Positions 26,951 through 35,779 of a DNA stretch of 64,000 nucleotides are shown here, piece by piece. Within the stretch, counting starts at the first letter, position 1. Each line of letters begins with the position of its first letter. Position numbers and translations under genes: made by a program. The notes beneath the pieces are model-generated. The model made no database searches, was not told the origin of the DNA, and saw nothing but the letters and a program-made list of their open reading frames with translations. This DNA is from Halocatena salina. GTDB lineage: Archaea > Halobacteriota > Halobacteria > Halobacteriales > Haloarculaceae. The stretch is taken from positions 62,001 to 126,000 of the forward strand of contig NZ_CP096020.1 of the NCBI RefSeq assembly GCF_023115355.1, written 5' to 3'.

Positions 26951-27847
26951 TCAATCGTCATCTGTATCGCTCGGTCCTTTATCCACGATCTCGATGCCGG
27001 AGACGATGGGATTCTCCTCTCCGCGGTGGAACTGGATCGTTAGCGTGCCGTCCTCCGAGGTCGTCTGGAAAGCATTGACGCCGCCCACATCGTGACCGTG
27101 TTCGAGGAACGGGTTGTACCCCTTGAGGACGGTTTCGTTCTCGACGCTAACATCGAACGACCGCGGTCCGGCTTCGGTGTAGGCCGCTTCCTCCGAGCGT
27201 TGTGGTTCTCCGTCGGTGAGGAACTCTTCCATGACGTAGATACGGACTTCATACTCGCGGTCTGGATCGATGGGGAACGCCCAGGTCATCTCTTCGGACG
27301 GGTTAAAGAGACTCCCTCCTTGTTCGAAGCGGTTCGTTTTGAACATCTCCGGAGGCACCGACTCGGACACGTTGTCTTCGACGGTGATCGGATCGGAAGT
27401 GTTACTGACGGCCGTATCTGACGCTTCATGGTTTAAATACGTCGCTGGGGATTCCGGACTGTCGGCGATCCAATCCGGACCGTCGGAAGCTTCGAGACGC
27501 TGCCCACCGACGTTGATACGGTATTCGACGCTGTCGGTTGGAGTAGGCGTCGGCGTTGGCGTCGCTGTCGGGGTGGGTGTCGGTGTCGGGGTAGCTGTCG
27601 TCATCACCGGTGACGTTCCATCGTTCGGTGTCGGTGTCGGTGTCGGAGTTCCCTCCGAGTCACCGCCGAACGGGATTCCTGTTCCTGCGATGACGACGAT
27701 CGTTCCGATCAGGAAGATCCCTCCGACGCCGAACAACAGCCACTGTTGCCAGTTGCTCGTATCTTGATCTCGATTTCGATCGCGTTTCCGCTTTCGTTTC
27801 CGATTCCGATCACGGGATCGAGAACCACGGTTTGGGGGAGGAGACAC
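26951..27847 (-). CDS. Membrane-anchored malectin-like domain protein with very basic N-terminal tail
   Basis: A 298-residue protein. Residues about 7-28 are almost pure Arg/Lys/Asp/Asn (RNRKRKRKRDRNRD), followed by one transmembrane helix (about 36-55), a long Thr-Pro linker (about 65-105, TPTPTPT repeats) and a C-terminal beta-sandwich. The last domain starts VEYRINVGG and contains ADSPESPATYLN, DREYEVRIYVMEE, FDVSVENETVLKGYN and GIEIVDKG, the pattern of malectin-type carbohydrate-binding domains. By the positive-inside rule the basic tail is cytoplasmic and the malectin domain external. It probably binds a glycan at the cell surface. The strongly basic tail is unusual in an acidic haloarchaeal proteome. 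Confidence 0.82.
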   Translation of the reverse strand: MSPPPNRGSRSRDRNRKRKRKRDRNRDQDTSNWQQWLLFGVGGIFLIGTIVVIAGTGIPFGGDSEGTPTPTPTPNDGTSPVMTTATPTPTPTPTATPTPTPTPTDSVEYRINVGGQRLEASDGPDWIADSPESPATYLNHEASDTAVSNTSDPITVEDNVSESVPPEMFKTNRFEQGGSLFNPSEEMTWAFPIDPDREYEVRIYVMEEFLTDGEPQRSEEAAYTEAGPRSFDVSVENETVLKGYNPFLEHGHDVGGVNAFQTTSEDGTLTIQFHRGEENPIVSGIEIVDKGPSDTDDD

Positions 27848-27940
27848 GGATATCGGTCAGTTTAACCAGCACATCCAATTATATCTCACGTTTTCGTGTC
27901 CCCAACGGATGACTCCCCCGATCGTTGGGTGACAGACCGA

Positions 27941-28672
27941 CTACAAGGACCGTGCCATCATCAGCTCGGCAGTAAACTCTCCGTCGATCATATACTGTTC
28001 TTTCCGGATGGCTTCAGTTTCGAAACCGTGGTCTTCGAGAAAGCGAGCAGCTTCTTGGTTCGTGGCTGGGATGGAGTTGTACACCCGCTGGTAGCCGTGG
28101 CTGCCCGCCCATTCGAGGCTCCGGTGGAGCAGGTGTCCCCCGATCCCGTGTCGGCGGTACTCATCGAGAACTCCGACGGTCAGTTTTGCAGCGTGACTGA
28201 GCTTTTCAAGCTCGGGGGCTTCGAGGTGTGCCCACCCGATCACGTCGTCCGCCACGGTAGCGACGAAGAACATCCGTGTCTCCACGTCGTTGTGACGGAT
28301 GAGAACGCCCTCGAAATCGACCTGTTGAGCGACGGTTTCGGCCACGAGATACGTCTTTTCGCTCGTTATCTTTCGTATTACACCGACGATTCCAGCCAGA
28401 TCTTCTTGCCGCGCCGGACGGATCGTGAACCCGACGCCGTTACTGGTGTATTCCTCCGCAGTACCGGCTTCAAGAGCTACTCGTATCGTGTCGTCCTGCT
28501 CTTCGAGATATCCATCACGCTTGAGCACCGCCAACTCGTGATGGAACTGCTCGGGATCCATCTCGAGCGCCTCTGCCGCCTCGCGGGGCGCGACGGTCCC
28601 CTGCTGTTCGACGTATTCATAGATCCGTCGGTGGTCCGGTGTTTCGAACGCAGGTGTTTGACGGGCTTGCAT
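27941..28672 (-). CDS. GNAT acetyltransferase with N-terminal winged-helix domain
   Basis: A 243-residue cytoplasmic protein. Residues 1-75 look like a winged-helix domain (DHRRIYEYVEQQGTV, LEMDPEQFHHELAVLKRDGYL). Residues about 80-243 form a GNAT fold with the acetyl-CoA loop motif EYRRHGIGGHLLHRSLEWA and the C-terminal motif NQEAARFLEDHGFE. This fusion is common in haloarchaea, where it may modify a metabolite or ribosomal/other protein. The acceptor is unknown. The gene is monocistronic by spacing and convergent with nothing close. Confidence 0.85.
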   Translation of the reverse strand: MQARQTPAFETPDHRRIYEYVEQQGTVAPREAAEALEMDPEQFHHELAVLKRDGYLEEQDDTIRVALEAGTAEEYTSNGVGFTIRPARQEDLAGIVGVIRKITSEKTYLVAETVAQQVDFEGVLIRHNDVETRMFFVATVADDVIGWAHLEAPELEKLSHAAKLTVGVLDEYRRHGIGGHLLHRSLEWAGSHGYQRVYNSIPATNQEAARFLEDHGFETEAIRKEQYMIDGEFTAELMMARSL

Positions 28673-28880
28673 GGTCGTGATGGATTATCGTCCTGTGGGT
28701 ATTTATCTTTGATGTATGGTATCTATTGACGTGCGTGTCACGAACGGACTGGATGGTTTCTATTCGTGATCCATTTCCGATCGTATCTGCAGGAAACCGT
28801 GCTTTCCTCGTTGCCTCGGTGTCTCTCGTTGCTAATCGTAACCACCAACATTCAATGTGGTACGTTCATTGTTTCCCTGC

Positions 28881-29546
28881 ATGGATCGGTCCTTTGCTGC
28901 GTTCGTCTTCGTTGCTCTGTTCGCTATCACGGTGTTCGCTGTCGCTGCCTCATCTCTTGACTCTGCGGCGATCGAAAGCGGCTTCGGGATCGACGGAGGG
29001 CCCGTTTCCAGCGATTCCGAAGGCCGTTTGGAATCGAGCGAACTGCGGGCGGACGGTTCGGATGGAACCGGTAGCGGTGGGTTCTTCGATACGACGTTTG
29101 CGGTAGATCCTACTGACGGTAGGTCCGGCGGTCTGTCTCCGTTGGTAGTCGTGGGGCTCATGATCGGCGTCTCAGTCGGAGGTCTCGCGCTCGTTCTCTG
29201 GGTGGCGGGCGCTCCGCGTGTTCAGACCGAATCGACGCCCGCTTCACCCGGCAATGATCCGGAACCACCGGACGATACTTCGATCGTCGCTCCGACTAAC
29301 GAAGTGTATCGAGCGTGGTGGGAACTGGTCCGACAGCTCGATGTGACACAGCATCGATCCCTGTCTCCGGCCGAGCTTGCGTCCGTAGCTGTCGACGAAG
29401 GAATCGATCCGGAGTTGGTTGCTGACCTCACGGCTCTGTTCAGATCGGTTCGATACGGTGACACCTCAATTACTGATAAAATCGAACAGCGGGCGGAGAC
29501 CGCGCGCGACCGGCTTCGTGGTGAGGGGGTTCGTGTCGAGTCATGA
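28881..29546 (+). CDS. DUF4129-domain membrane protein
   Basis: A 221-residue protein with an N-terminal hydrophobic segment (FAAFVFVALFAITVFAVAA), a Gly/Ser-rich external stretch, a second transmembrane helix (about 95-117), and a cytoplasmic C-terminal helical domain. That domain starts VYRAWWELVRQLDV and continues LSPAELASVAVDEGID and LTALFRSVRYG, the DUF4129 signature. In haloarchaea and actinobacteria DUF4129 proteins sit beside DUF58 and transglutaminase-like genes; their function is not established. I prefer the ATG at 28881 to a GTG at 28857. It overlaps the DUF58 gene by an ATGA. Confidence 0.82.
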   Translation: MDRSFAAFVFVALFAITVFAVAASSLDSAAIESGFGIDGGPVSSDSEGRLESSELRADGSDGTGSGGFFDTTFAVDPTDGRSGGLSPLVVVGLMIGVSVGGLALVLWVAGAPRVQTESTPASPGNDPEPPDDTSIVAPTNEVYRAWWELVRQLDVTQHRSLSPAELASVAVDEGIDPELVADLTALFRSVRYGDTSITDKIEQRAETARDRLRGEGVRVES

Positions 29547-31477
29547 GCCTTCGGTCCGCCACACTCGGATTCGGCGTCGTTCTGGGAGCTATCGGATTGG
29601 TGCTCGTTTTCGTTCCGAGCGTCTCCGTCGCTGTTCGCGTTCCGTCGGTCGTCGTAGCCAGCATCGCACTCCTCGCGCTCGTTGTGGCTTTTCATCTCGT
29701 ACGCGTTCGATTCCGAAATGAACGCCGATCGCTCGCATTCCCTGCACCGGAAAACCACACGCACCCCATCGCTGGGGAGGCGACCGACCGACGGATCCGT
29801 GCCCTCTCGATGAACGCTCACCGTGGGGATGACGGCTCCTCTACGGCTTATGCGGCTCTTCGGACACGGATGAAGCGCCTCGTGCGCTTGGGACGGTCCT
29901 CGTTCGACGAACAGGCAAGACTGTCGGACGGAACGAACGATCACCGGGCAGCGGCTGTTCTCACTGAGGAACCCCTTGCTCGGCTCTCGGTGCGAGAACA
30001 CGTTCACTGTTTGTGGACCGGCGAATCGCCCGTCCAACACCGGGCACGACGTGCTATCACTGCGCTCGTTCGACGACTCGATACCGCTGTGCCGACAGCT
30101 CGGGACGAGGAAGTGACTGTCCAATCTCTTCCCGAACCGAGACAGCCCATGGCCCACGAAGAAAAACTGCGTTTTCCCGAGGCAGACGAGACGATCACCC
30201 GCCGAACGGATCGGTGGCGAGGGATCAGTGCGTTGGCACTGGCCGTCGGTGCGGGTGGGATGTTGTTGCGCCAACCAGCCCTTTTGCTCGCTGGCGGGAT
30301 CGGTGTCTGTCTAGCCGCGTACAGTCGAGCGGCATCTCCGCCGTCGGTTTCCCTCGCCATCAAGCGGACGGTCGAGGAGACTGAAGCTGGCGTTCGGGTC
30401 ACCGTGACGGTTCGGAACGTTGGCGACGTGCTCCTTCCCGATTGCTCCGTGATCGACGGCGTTCCATCGGGGCTCGTCGTTACGGCTGGCTCTCCTCGGC
30501 AGGGCACCGCTCTTCGACCGGACGCGGAAACGACGTTTTCGTACACGCTCACTGTTGTCCCGGGTAAACATTCGTTTACACCGCCGTCCGTGATCGCACG
30601 TGACAGCAGCGCAAGCGTCGAACGGCTCACTCGTGTCGAACCGTCTGGCGACTCGACCATCACCTGTGCCCCGCAACTCGAACCGCTCGAAACGTCACCG
30701 CTTCGAACGCAGACCACGCGGTTCGACGGGCGGAGAGCGAGCAGTACTCCGGGACACGGTATCGAATTCTACGGGCTACGTGCGTACCGATCAGGAGATC
30801 CCCGCTCACGAATCGACTGGAATCGACTCGCAAAAACGGGTGAGCTATCGACGCTTCAGTTCCGTACCCGACGCAGGACGGCCGTGGTGATCGTGATCGA
30901 CGCCCGCAAGGCGGCGTATCTGGCCCCCGACGCGAACGGACGGTGTGCCGTCGATCGGAGCGTGACGGCAGCCGGTCGGCTCTTCTCGACGCTTCTCGAT
31001 GCGAACGTCAGTGTGGGCATCACTGCATTGTCGGCGCATCCACAGGCGTGCTGGCTCGCTCCGAATCGTGGTCCGGTTCACCGGCGACGGGGACGACAGT
31101 TGCTCACGAGTCATCCAGCACTCGCTGCTGTGAACGATCAGCAAGAACGGCCTACAGTCGAACAGCTGTGTCACCGACTCCCTACTGCTGCCCAAGTCGT
31201 CGTCTTGACGCCGTTGTGTGACGATGCGATTTCGGCGTCGATCCAGCAACTTGAGGCGCTCGGCCATCCTGTGACGGTGATCAGCCCCGATCCAACGACG
31301 GTAACGTCGCCGGGACGCCAGCTCGTGCACGCTGAACGAGCGCTTCGCAGCACTCGTCTTCGATCGGCGGGAATTCCGGTTCTCGACTGGCAGTATGACG
31401 ATGAATCCCTGTCGACAGCGATCGATCGGTTGGAACGGCGGCGATCTGCCGGTGCTACCGCGGGGGGATCGTCGTGA
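29543..31477 (+). CDS. DUF58-domain membrane protein
   Basis: A 644-residue protein with two hydrophobic hairpins (about residues 8-55 and 228-265), a beta-sandwich region (about 275-370, VTVTVRNVGDVLLPDCSV) and the DUF58 core near residues 405-435 (LRAYRSGDPRSRIDWNRLAKTG). The C-terminal part resembles a von Willebrand A-like fold (VVIVIDARKA) without an obvious complete MIDAS motif. Homologues work with MoxR ATPases and DUF4129 proteins in poorly defined membrane complexes. Its start overlaps the previous stop and its stop overlaps the next start, so translation of the three genes is coupled. Confidence 0.87.
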   Translation: MSLRSATLGFGVVLGAIGLVLVFVPSVSVAVRVPSVVVASIALLALVVAFHLVRVRFRNERRSLAFPAPENHTHPIAGEATDRRIRALSMNAHRGDDGSSTAYAALRTRMKRLVRLGRSSFDEQARLSDGTNDHRAAAVLTEEPLARLSVREHVHCLWTGESPVQHRARRAITALVRRLDTAVPTARDEEVTVQSLPEPRQPMAHEEKLRFPEADETITRRTDRWRGISALALAVGAGGMLLRQPALLLAGGIGVCLAAYSRAASPPSVSLAIKRTVEETEAGVRVTVTVRNVGDVLLPDCSVIDGVPSGLVVTAGSPRQGTALRPDAETTFSYTLTVVPGKHSFTPPSVIARDSSASVERLTRVEPSGDSTITCAPQLEPLETSPLRTQTTRFDGRRASSTPGHGIEFYGLRAYRSGDPRSRIDWNRLAKTGELSTLQFRTRRRTAVVIVIDARKAAYLAPDANGRCAVDRSVTAAGRLFSTLLDANVSVGITALSAHPQACWLAPNRGPVHRRRGRQLLTSHPALAAVNDQQERPTVEQLCHRLPTAAQVVVLTPLCDDAISASIQQLEALGHPVTVISPDPTTVTSPGRQLVHAERALRSTRLRSAGIPVLDWQYDDESLSTAIDRLERRRSAGATAGGSS

Positions 31478-31974
31478 GTGCAGTCGACCGTTCACCTGCT
31501 CGCTTGAGCAGTGCGCTGGGACTTGCCTTCGGAACGACTGTGTTGTTTCTCCTCGGGAGTTCGGGGCTGTCACTGGCGGTGGGACCGGGCCTGTTCGGTA
31601 TGGGTGTCCTCGTGGTCGGACTCCGACGACAGTCGCGGCTTTTTCTCACATTAGGCGTGAGTGGATTACTTGTCGGCGTGGTGGTGATCGGCCTGCTCGG
31701 TGCTCGACCGGTACCGCTGTTGATAGCGACCGTGGCTACCGTTCTGACGTGGGACGTCACCGAAAACGCGATCACCGTCGGGGAACGATTGGGACGGGAT
31801 GCCGAAACGTGGCCCGTCGAGATCGTTCATGTTGCTACGACTGCGGTTGTATCTTTCTTTTCGGCAGGGGCTGCCATTCTCGTCTTTCATCTGTCGATCG
31901 ACGGTGCGCCGGCGGCCGCAGTCATCGTTTTACTCCTTGCGGGCGTGTTCCTCGCTCTCGGACTACGGACCTGA
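31474..31974 (+). CDS. Small polytopic membrane protein, third gene of the DUF4129-DUF58 unit
   Basis: A 166-residue protein with four to six hydrophobic segments (for example VLFLLGSSGLSLAVGPGLF, LTLGVSGLLVGVVVIGLL, VIVLLLAGVFLALGL). It begins at a GTG that overlaps the DUF58 stop as GTGA. A membrane protein of this size in this position is a recurrent companion of DUF58 in haloarchaea (DUF7519-like), though I cannot confirm the exact family by eye. The role is unknown; coupling suggests it is a subunit of the same membrane complex. Confidence 0.75.
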   Translation: MSAVDRSPARLSSALGLAFGTTVLFLLGSSGLSLAVGPGLFGMGVLVVGLRRQSRLFLTLGVSGLLVGVVVIGLLGARPVPLLIATVATVLTWDVTENAITVGERLGRDAETWPVEIVHVATTAVVSFFSAGAAILVFHLSIDGAPAAAVIVLLLAGVFLALGLRT

Positions 31975-31981
31975 AACGAGC

Positions 31982-33721
31982 TCACTCCCCGAACCGTTCC
32001 GGATCGAACCGTGCGTATCGAACGACAGCGTCGAACCCCTCGTCTGACGGCTGACGGTCACTCGTGATCCCGCGGTCAGTACGGAGGTACGACGCGATGA
32101 ACTGGCGGGCGACGAGCGCTTTGCGAGCGTCGTCGTCTTCTGTGAGTTGCCAGTGGGCCTGTTCGAGCAAGATCGCGGCGGTCATCACGTCGAAGATGTA
32201 CTCGGTGAGTTCCTTGGCTTGGTGTTGGGCCGACTCGATGTCCGCGGACCCCACGCTGGTGATCGCGGTTTCGAGCTGTTCGCGTTCGGAGCGGACGACG
32301 GTGACCAACTCATCGAGTACAGAATGAGTGACTGCGTCGAGTCGTTCGTCGATCAGCGCTAGCAATGGTTCGTGTGCAGCTTCACGAGCCATCGCACGGA
32401 GCACATCGAGAGCCATGACGTTCGACGGTCCTTCCCAGATTGGAAGGACCTGGGCGTTACGCAGCAACCGGGGATGGACGAATTCCTCGACGTACCCATC
32501 ACCACCCTTGATCTCCATGGCGTACGAAGCGGTGTCGACGGCCAGTCTCGCCGTGCGATACTTCGCAACCGGAATGAGAATGCGCACGAGCCGATGGGCC
32601 ATCTCCGCATCGGTGCGCTCTCGCCGGTGGAACGCCTCGACGGCTTCGAAGGTGAACGCCAGCGCCGCCTCGTGATCGACCACCATTTCGAGGAGGTCCC
32701 GGCGCAACAGGGGGTGTTCGTCGAGTCGCTTGCCGAACGCCTCCCGGTTGGCGGCGTGGACCTTCGATTCCAACACCGATCGTCCCATCCCACCGCAGGC
32801 GGAGACGGCGTTGTACAGTCGCTCGGCGTTCAACATCTCGGACATCTGTTTGAACCCGTTTTCCGGCTCTCCGACCAGATACGCCTCGCTGCCCTCGAAC
32901 ACGACTTCGCCGGTCGGCACGGTTTGGGTGCCAAGTTTGTCTTTCAGACGACGGAATCGGTAGTCGGTCGGCTCCCCGTCTCGGTCGTGAGTCGATACGA
33001 GAAAGAGCGACAGTCCGTCGGTGCCATCCGGGGCGTCGGGTCGACGAGCCAACACGAGCGCAGCCTCCGAATCGAGATTCGAGCAGAACCACTTTTCTCC
33101 GTACAGTTCGTACGTGCCGTCCTCCTGTGGCTCGGCAGTCACCTCGTTTGCACCGACATCGCTTCCACCTTGCTTTTCGGTGAGAAACATCGCACCGGTC
33201 ATCAACTCCTCGTACTCCCGCGCGGTCAAGCCCTCATAAAACTCCTGTAGTGCGCCGTCGTCGAACGAATCCAGAACCAGGGCAGCCCCTCCCGTCATCG
33301 CTGCCGGACAGCCGAGTCCGACGCTCGATGCGTACTCCATCAGGTAGAACTGCCCGAAATGGTATGGAAAGGAAACAGGAGTCTCTCGATCCGGTGGTGC
33401 CTCGAAGACGTCAGCAATGACGCCGGCTTCGTACACCAATCGCTCGTTTTCGATGTGGGCCGGGTGGTACTCGATCTCGTTCGTGAGTTCGCCATGCTTG
33501 TCGTGGGCTCGCAAGGTCGGGGGATTGTCGTCTGCGACGTCTGCGTTGTCGGCCACGGTGTAGCCGATCATCTCACCGAACTCGCGTAAACGGGATGCAC
33601 CCCAGTCGAGTTCTTCGCTCTCACAGCGTCGTCGAAGTTCGAACTGGAGTGCCCGGTCGTGGGTGTAGTAGTTGCAGTGACGTCCCTCCTCTAGCACGGC
33701 GTAATCAACGGGTGCGGTCAT
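31982..33721 (-). CDS. Acyl-CoA dehydrogenase family protein (AidB-like)
   Basis: A 579-residue FAD enzyme, longer than the usual 380-residue acyl-CoA dehydrogenase, matching the AidB/isovaleryl-type subgroup. Landmarks are LTEKQGGSDVGANEV (substrate/FAD region near residue 195), LRHDLLEMVVDHEAALAF-like helices, and the C-terminal signature GGDGYVEEFVHPRLLRNAQVLPIWEG. Such enzymes oxidise branched or long acyl-CoA, while AidB itself is linked to DNA-alkylation stress; the sequence does not decide between them. It is convergent with the DUF58 unit (7 bp between stops) and has no close partner gene. Confidence 0.88.
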   Translation of the reverse strand: MTAPVDYAVLEEGRHCNYYTHDRALQFELRRRCESEELDWGASRLREFGEMIGYTVADNADVADDNPPTLRAHDKHGELTNEIEYHPAHIENERLVYEAGVIADVFEAPPDRETPVSFPYHFGQFYLMEYASSVGLGCPAAMTGGAALVLDSFDDGALQEFYEGLTAREYEELMTGAMFLTEKQGGSDVGANEVTAEPQEDGTYELYGEKWFCSNLDSEAALVLARRPDAPDGTDGLSLFLVSTHDRDGEPTDYRFRRLKDKLGTQTVPTGEVVFEGSEAYLVGEPENGFKQMSEMLNAERLYNAVSACGGMGRSVLESKVHAANREAFGKRLDEHPLLRRDLLEMVVDHEAALAFTFEAVEAFHRRERTDAEMAHRLVRILIPVAKYRTARLAVDTASYAMEIKGGDGYVEEFVHPRLLRNAQVLPIWEGPSNVMALDVLRAMAREAAHEPLLALIDERLDAVTHSVLDELVTVVRSEREQLETAITSVGSADIESAQHQAKELTEYIFDVMTAAILLEQAHWQLTEDDDARKALVARQFIASYLRTDRGITSDRQPSDEGFDAVVRYARFDPERFGE

Positions 33722-34016
33722 GTCTTGTTATGATTGCATTAGAATTTCATTCTTTTGCCTCACTGCATCGTTTCTTTCACAAGTGGAAATCTTCGCCTTT
33801 GAGTTTCTACGCCGCTGGGGACGGAAACACAGTGGTGAATGTGACACCTGAGGAGGGTAAGAACGATCACAGTAGGTTCATTACATAATATATATTATAT
33901 GAATAACGAGATGTCTATTGCTCGTTTCTATCGTCGAAGGATCAGCAGTTCTATAGTGACTGTTTCTGTTGTATGATACACTAGGGAGTGGGTTGAAAGG
34001 AACGCAGTGTCGTAGA

Positions 34017-34267
34017 AATGTTTGTTCACTGGTTCGGTTCGCTTGGCCAGTATCTCTGGCTCTGTTTCGAAGCTAGCTTCCGCTTGCTACTAGTGGGCAC
34101 AAAAAGCCGGTAAGGGGCTTGGGTTGTTCGTGTTGGCGCTGATCGGCGCGACGATTTTCAACGGGATCGTGCAACCGGCGTTGGTTGATTTCCATCCGAT
34201 GTTCTCCGATCACCCGCCGGGATTCGATCCGGAACCCGAACCGTCGGCCACCTTATTTCATATTTGA
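34017..34267 (+). pseudogene. Decayed small membrane-protein gene (possible)
   Basis: Two plus-strand frames read like one broken protein. The first (from ATG 34017) encodes about 31 residues starting MFVHWFGSLGQYLWLCFEAS and then stops. The second, in another frame just downstream, encodes KGLGLFVLALIGATIFNGIV followed by QPALVDFHPMFSDHPPGF and a Pro/Glu tail, ending at 34267. The second piece has a clear membrane helix. A frameshift between the parts would explain the break. I do not know the parent family, and chance cannot be excluded. Confidence 0.35.
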
Positions 34268-34359
34268 TAATTCCCATAACTATGTATGCGTTTTCATCTT
34301 CGTTAACGGATCGTGGTATGACTTGATGAATTATTTAATGACTGAGAAAGGTAGTTGAC

Positions 34360-34367
34360 GGAGAGGT
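34360..34367 (+). promoter_or_regulatory. Shine-Dalgarno-like site deciding the start at 34373
   Basis: GGAGAGGT ends five bases before the ATG at 34373. It supports that ATG over an in-frame TTG at 34355. Confidence 0.5.
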
Positions 34368-34372
34368 CCTCG

Positions 34373-35491
34373 ATGATGACGACTGCAGTTGATATCGTGC
34401 ATAACGAACCGATCGATATTCGGCTCAAGTACAGGCGGTCAACCACCCCATCGAGTTCGTCGATCGAGTGCTTCGCGTATTTCCAAGACGTTAGAGGAGT
34501 GTTTGTCACTCTCACGATCTTTCCGAACAACGACTATCTGATCGAGCACGAGTGGGAAGACGGCCACTGGTATCAGTTTGAGGGAATGAACGGAAACATC
34601 TACGATGGCGAAATTGGGATCAAACATCGGGACGGAGCCTCCGTTGCAGGGGCGGCTCCTCCCGATCAGGGTAGTCCCTCTGATGGCCATCGAGCAGCCG
34701 ACGAGTATCGTCCCAATCTCCATGTTGATACCGCTCGGATCGCAGTCGATATTGAGGTATTGACAACCGTTCCCGAGTCTGTACTTGATCTGGACGATTC
34801 CGAGCATATCGAACTGTTTTGTCTCGGTGTCGGATACCAGCCTGACCCGTCCTATCCACCGATCACGGACGTACTTTTCCGACCAGCGGATGGACCTGCC
34901 GGGGAGTGCCAACTGCTCGAGCAGTTCTGTCGGTGGCTCGATGATCATCCCGGTCAGACGCTCTTCACGTACTGCGGCAAGCAGTTCGATCTCCCTCATC
35001 TTCAGGAACGGGCAAGAATTGCTACTGAAACGGTCACAGCATCCGGCACCCACCCTTCCTACGAGGGACTTGAAGACCGCATCACTGAGACTCTCGCGTC
35101 GTACACCCACGTCGATCTCGCTGAGACCGCGTTCAAAGCATTCGACTATCCATCGTTGGACGACCTACTGAATCGGTTCAATATCGACGTGCCACAGACG
35201 TATTGGGCGGCGTACAATCATGGATTTGACGTTCAGGAATGGCGGACGGAGCAACAGGAACATACGTCACGAGCGGAGCCGACCGTTATGGGATCTGATA
35301 TCCCTCAGTTTGCCGATCATTGGTTGACACTCCACGACCATGGAGCGACTGAAACCTGCCGCTTCCGTTCCTTAGACGCTCTACTCCGAAAATACGTTGA
35401 AACAGATATTACGCCGCTCTTTGAACTATCTCATATCCAACCGTTCTTTGGGAATTATCAGAACGAGATAAAACGAGCAGAAAGTGACTGA
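34373..35491 (+). CDS. DEDD-type 3'-5' exonuclease domain protein (YprB-like RNase H fold)
   Basis: A 372-residue protein. The N-terminal 100 or so residues are a separate domain of unknown type (KYRRSTTPSSSSIECFAYF, DYLIEHEWEDGHWYQFEGM). The rest is an RNase H-like exonuclease: motif I is RIAVDIEV (Asp, Glu), motif II is TLFTYCGKQFDLPHL (Asp), a later Asp occurs in YTHVDLAE, and a C-terminal Asp-containing helix RSLDALLRKYVE completes the DEDD set. Such enzymes trim single-stranded DNA or RNA using two metal ions. It has no neighbouring repair gene. I rate the family as likely and the substrate as unknown. Confidence 0.75.
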   Translation: MMTTAVDIVHNEPIDIRLKYRRSTTPSSSSIECFAYFQDVRGVFVTLTIFPNNDYLIEHEWEDGHWYQFEGMNGNIYDGEIGIKHRDGASVAGAAPPDQGSPSDGHRAADEYRPNLHVDTARIAVDIEVLTTVPESVLDLDDSEHIELFCLGVGYQPDPSYPPITDVLFRPADGPAGECQLLEQFCRWLDDHPGQTLFTYCGKQFDLPHLQERARIATETVTASGTHPSYEGLEDRITETLASYTHVDLAETAFKAFDYPSLDDLLNRFNIDVPQTYWAAYNHGFDVQEWRTEQQEHTSRAEPTVMGSDIPQFADHWLTLHDHGATETCRFRSLDALLRKYVETDITPLFELSHIQPFFGNYQNEIKRAESD

Positions 35492-35779
35492 ACGATCGAT
35501 TCATGCGTATATCCGGGTTAGCTTCGGCTCGGTCGGGATGAGACTGGGAGCTTTGTAAACGTCGAGATGGTGTTCTGAGACGTACCGCTATCGAGACACA
35601 GCAGTCCGACAGCACGAAGGTGAACAGTTCTCTCCCGGTCCGATCCAGTCCGTTGGCTTGCTGTCGCGCTCGTGGTTGGTGAACACGAACACTGGCGGTA
35701 GCCGTCGGGTCGTGGCCGTCTTGTCCACGGCCCGATGGATCACCGAGTGATGTAAGTACAGTCCGCATACAGTACGTGC

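Larger units (their letters stand above)
33722..34372. other. Intergenic region with decayed coding remnants
   Basis: 650 bp without an intact gene. The left part is AT-rich around 33880-33910, with a 14-bp A/T palindrome at 33885-33898. The right part (34017-34267) has remnant reading frames described separately. A near-RBS just before 34373 belongs to the next gene. Confidence 0.5.

Noticed and set aside
27530..27680. Short tandem repeats that could suggest a CRISPR or satellite
   Set aside because: The repeats encode the Thr-Pro linker of the malectin-like protein on the minus strand; units are 6-12 bp without spacers.
28857..28880. An upstream GTG start for the DUF4129 gene
   Set aside because: The ATG at 28881 gives a cleaner hydrophobic N-terminus, and the added eight residues have no signal-like property.
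33885..33898. A 14-bp A/T-only palindrome
   Set aside because: Palindromes of pure A/T arise easily in AT-rich gaps; there is no second copy or gene context to support a function.
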